NCBI GenBank assembly: GCA_036495485.1
Contig: DASXMU010000464.1
Coordinates: forward strand, 1-7,006
From: PALSA-505 sp036495485
GTDB lineage: Bacteria; Actinomycetota; Actinomycetes; Streptosporangiales; Streptosporangiaceae
Direction of reading: 5' to 3'
Length of the DNA: 7,006 nt
The notes below the pieces were generated by a model. The model was given only the letters and a program-made list of their open reading frames with translations, was not told the origin of the DNA and ran no database searches. Both the position numbers and the translations under genes were made by a program. Positions 4,580 to 7,006 of the stretch are shown here, piece by piece. How positions within the stretch are numbered: position 1 is the first letter of the stretch; each line of letters opens with the position of its first letter.

Positions 4580-5161
4580 TCAGCCTTCCAGCAGGCGCAG
4601 GGCCAGCCGGCGCCCGCGTCCCTGCCCAATGGCCAGCGCTATCCAGAGCTGGAAGAGCGCATCGATCAGCGCCTCGCGGTCCGCCCCGACGTAAACCGGC
4701 CGCAGCCCAACCCCTTCGACGACGGCCGCAACGGTCTGCTGATCCGCTTCAGGTGCGGAGAAGAACATATCGGCCCGCACCCCGGCGAAGACCGGATCGG
4801 CCATATTCTCGCCGCCAACGGTATTGAACGCACGGGCATACCTGACGGAAGCCGGCAGGCTGGCCCGGCTGTTCGGCACCGGCTGCCCCATCTGATTGGT
4901 GGCATCGATGACGAGCTTCCCAGCGAGCGCGCCGCCATGCTCAGCGGCCAAGGGAGCCACGGCCACCCCGGGCAAAGCCAGGATCACAGTGTCCGCGCTG
5001 CCCAGGGCGTCCCCGACCGAGGCGACCCGGGCCGAGGTGCCCTCCGCGACCTGGTCGGACTCAGGACTGCGGGAGCCGAAGGTAACGGTATGCCCGGCGC
5101 CGGCCAGCGCCCGCCCCAGGATCCCGCCGATGAACCCCGTGCCCACGATGGCAACGTCCAT
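4580..5161 (-). CDS. NADP-binding F420-type oxidoreductase family protein
   Basis: This 193-aa Rossmann-fold protein resembles NADPH:F420 oxidoreductases (FNO family), which move hydride between NADP and the deazaflavin coenzyme F420. The dinucleotide motif is GTGFIG (7-12) at the N-terminus. It is followed by FGSRSPE (28-34), whose Ser-Arg-Ser is the usual 2'-phosphate pocket and so points to NADP(H). Further family-like segments are VILALPG (59-65), LVIDATNQMG (83-92), YARAFNTVGGENM (108-120), and a C-terminal helix with LWIALAIGQGRGRRLALRLL. Length is close to the family norm and the protein looks intact. Related proteins of this size often have unknown substrates, so F420 use is inferred from family and not shown. 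The ATG at 5161 agrees with the beta strand before the Gly motif; a G-rich leader is a weak ribosome binding site. It lies 36 bp after TldE, probably in the same transcript. Confidence 0.85.
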   Translation of the reverse strand: MDVAIVGTGFIGGILGRALAGAGHTVTFGSRSPESDQVAEGTSARVASVGDALGSADTVILALPGVAVAPLAAEHGGALAGKLVIDATNQMGQPVPNSRASLPASVRYARAFNTVGGENMADPVFAGVRADMFFSAPEADQQTVAAVVEGVGLRPVYVGADREALIDALFQLWIALAIGQGRGRRLALRLLEG

Positions 5162-5197
5162 GACCGCAACCCCCAGAAGAATGCCTGAAAGAACGAC

Positions 5198-6622
5198 TCA
5201 GCTCGCCTGGCTCACCGAGGACATGTTGAACCCCTCGATACGCCCGGGTGGCATGACAACCCTGTTGAACATCTCGTTCAGCTCGCGGGGCAGGGCGGGA
5301 CGCGACCCGCCCACCTCGGTCAGCCTGCTCAGCATCCCCACCGGGCTCTCGTTGAACCTGAAGTTGTTCACCTCGGCGGTGACCTCCCCGTTCTCCACCA
5401 GGTAGACACCGTCCCTGGTGAGCCCGGTGAGCAGCAGCGTCTGCGGGTCCACCACGCGGACGTACCACAGGCAGGTGAGCAGCAGGCCACGGCTCGTCTT
5501 CGCGATCATGTCGTCGAGCGTGGGCAGGTCAGCGGCCGAGGACTCGAAGATCAGGTTCTCGATCCGGGGGGTCACCGGCAGCCCGGACAGCTCAGCGGAG
5601 TAGCGGGTCTGCTGCAGCGCGGCCAGGTGACCGTCTTTGATCCAGTCGCTCGGCCGCAGCGCCAGCCCGTTGTCGAAGACCGAGTCGTCCCGGCCGGAGA
5701 AGTACGCGATCACGAACGGCGCACACTCCAGCCCCGGCGCCGCAGGGTCGCTCCGCAACGTAACAGGCAGCTCAGTCAGCCGGTCCCCGATCCGGGTGCC
5801 GCCGCCCGCCTTGCTGAACACCGTACGGCCGTCCATCGCGTCCTTCGCGCTGGCGTGCCAGTACATAGAGGCCAGCAGGTCGGCCATGGCACCGGGCGGC
5901 AGCAACGTCTCGTACCGGCCAGCCGGCAGCCCGACCCGGCGGCTGCTCCAGCTCATCCGCTGCGCCAGGCTCGCGTCCAGCGCGGCCACATCCACGTCGG
6001 TGAAGTCGCGGCTGGCCACGCCGGTATAGGTGGACTGGCTCAGGTCGGCGCTCTTCGCGTTCAGCTCCACCTTGCCCTGCGGCTGGTCGTGCCGCAGCCG
6101 CAGGCCGCTCGACGTGCCGAGGAACACACAGTCAAGGCTGTGCTCGGCATAGCCGTACAGCTTCTGGCCACGCCCCGCCGCCGCCTCGAACGCGCCGCCG
6201 AGGTCGGCGGTGAAGTTGCGGAACACACCGATCTCGGTGCGGCTCGCCGGATCGTCCCAGCGCGCCGATGGCCCGTTGCCGTGCACCTCGGCATTGCCCG
6301 GCGCCAGCAGCGGCCTGGCGTCCTCGGCGGCTGAACTCTGCTCGGCCGCGTTCTCCGCCGCGCGCACGACGTTCTCGATCTGGCCGTCGCGCACGCCCGC
6401 CCGTGACACCACCCCGGCCGCCGATTCGCCGCCGCGATGCTGGACCGCGATCACGGTCAGACGGCGCCCCCGGGACACGCCGTTGGTGGTCAGCGTGTTG
6501 CCTGCCCAGCGCAGGTTGGCCGAGGAGTTCTCCTCGGCGATCACGACGCACTCGTCGCACCTGGCGGCCGCGAGCGCCCGCTCCACCGTGTCCTGCGGCG
6601 TGTGGCCGCCCTGGCTGGTCAC
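5198..6622 (-). CDS. tldE: TldE/PmbA-type subunit of a TldD/TldE protease pair
   Basis: This 474-aa protein matches the TldD/PmbA superfamily at full length. In Escherichia coli, TldD and TldE form a heterodimeric zinc protease that cleaves unfolded peptides, takes part in microcin B17 maturation and helps degrade the antitoxin CcdA. Visible family segments are the N-terminal SSANLRWAGNTLTTNGV (33-49), ENVVRAAENAAEQS (83-96), GRYETLLPPGAMADLL (235-250), DGRTVFSKAGGGTRIGDRL (264-282), and C-terminal LLLTGLTRDGVYLVENGEV with NNFRFNESP. No HExxxH motif is present, as expected for the non-catalytic TldE partner. It starts with GTG at 6622, with GAGGAGGG four bases upstream, and overlaps the TldD stop in GTGA, so translation is probably coupled. 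The gene symbol rests on the pairing and the missing metal motif. Confidence 0.88.
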   Translation of the reverse strand: MTSQGGHTPQDTVERALAAARCDECVVIAEENSSANLRWAGNTLTTNGVSRGRRLTVIAVQHRGGESAAGVVSRAGVRDGQIENVVRAAENAAEQSSAAEDARPLLAPGNAEVHGNGPSARWDDPASRTEIGVFRNFTADLGGAFEAAAGRGQKLYGYAEHSLDCVFLGTSSGLRLRHDQPQGKVELNAKSADLSQSTYTGVASRDFTDVDVAALDASLAQRMSWSSRRVGLPAGRYETLLPPGAMADLLASMYWHASAKDAMDGRTVFSKAGGGTRIGDRLTELPVTLRSDPAAPGLECAPFVIAYFSGRDDSVFDNGLALRPSDWIKDGHLAALQQTRYSAELSGLPVTPRIENLIFESSAADLPTLDDMIAKTSRGLLLTCLWYVRVVDPQTLLLTGLTRDGVYLVENGEVTAEVNNFRFNESPVGMLSRLTEVGGSRPALPRELNEMFNRVVMPPGRIEGFNMSSVSQAS

Positions 6623-7006
6623 GCGCCCTCCTCAACGGTGTTCAGGATCCGGATGCCGCGCATGAGTACGGCGGGGCAGCCGTGGCTGACCGGCGCCGTC
6701 TGGCCTGGCTGGCCCTTTCCGCAGTTGAACGCGCCCGCCAGCAGGTAGGTCTGCGGGCCGCCGACGGCTTCCATCGAGTTCCAGAAGTCGGTGGTGACTG
6801 CCTGGTAGGCGACGTCGCGGATCTGCCCGGCCAGCCGCCCGTTTTCGATCTTGTAGAACCGCTGGCCGGTGAACTGGAAGTTGTACCGCTGCATGTCGAT
6901 CGACCAGCTCTTGTCGCCGGCGATGTAGATCCCGTTCTCCACCCCCGCGATAAGGTCGGCAACCGACGGCCCGCCGGCGGCGGGTTGCAGCGAAACGTTG
7001 GCCATC
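6619..7006 (-). CDS. tldD: TldD-type metalloprotease, C-terminal fragment
   Basis: Only the last 128 or so residues are in the window. The gene continues past the right edge, so the ATG at 7005 is internal: MANVSLQP corresponds to a stretch well inside full-length TldD. The fragment carries typical C-terminal motifs: DLIAGVENGIYIAGDKSWSID, FQFTGQRFYKIENGRLAG, TTDFWNSMEAVGG and FNCGKGQPGQ. The Cys in NCGKGQ matches the position of the cysteine that completes the zinc site of E. coli TldD; the HExxxH motif itself would lie off the edge. The protein would be the catalytic subunit of the pair with the downstream TldE, whose start overlaps this stop by 4 bp. Confidence 0.88.
   Translation of the reverse strand, partial: MANVSLQPAAGGPSVADLIAGVENGIYIAGDKSWSIDMQRYNFQFTGQRFYKIENGRLAGQIRDVAYQAVTTDFWNSMEAVGGPQTYLLAGAFNCGKGQPGQTAPVSHGCPAVLMRGIRILNTVEEGA

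Overview
The window comes from a high-GC actinobacterium. The evidence is strong GC bias at third codon positions, a DUF222 (13E12-type) protein, a DUF3099 membrane protein, a dodecin, an F420-type oxidoreductase and a TldD/TldE pair, with GTG starts in several genes. A Streptosporangiales or Streptomyces-like host is plausible, but genus cannot be read from the sequence. Nearly everything is on the minus strand; the only convincing plus-strand gene is the dodecin.

Reading from the right edge leftwards (the direction of transcription), a TldD C-terminal fragment overlaps TldE by four bases (GTGA). TldE is followed after 36 bp by an NADP/F420-type oxidoreductase, so these three look like one operon. 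A 318-bp gap follows, holding small inverted repeats, a TTCGAA-centred palindrome and a run of eight G on the coding strand. Next is a DUF222 protein that stops before any HNH nuclease domain. It is convergent with the plus-strand dodecin, and a hairpin lies between them. The dodecin (a flavin-binding storage protein) is divergent from an FMN-dependent alpha-hydroxy-acid oxidase, and their shared 132-bp promoter region carries a tandem repeat of about 25 bp. Below the oxidase are a 17-bp AT-rich perfect inverted repeat, a possible leaderless promoter, a DUF3099 two-helix membrane protein and a terminator-like hairpin.

The most interesting element is at 409-547 on the minus strand. A TTGACA-type promoter is followed at once by three consecutive perfect hairpins with unrelated stems, and all three loops show CCCCCGU. 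A G-rich terminator-like hairpin comes next. This looks like a free-standing small RNA with C-rich loops. It resembles the actinobacterial 6C RNA, but it has three hairpins and five-C runs instead of two hairpins with six or more. The leftmost 360 bp hold no gene I can support.

Functionally the window mixes flavin and deazaflavin redox genes (alpha-hydroxy-acid oxidase, dodecin, F420-type oxidoreductase) with a peptide-processing protease pair. Any link beyond the oxidase/dodecin and TldD/TldE/oxidoreductase arrangements is inference. All gene calls rest on motif recognition by eye, without database searches.
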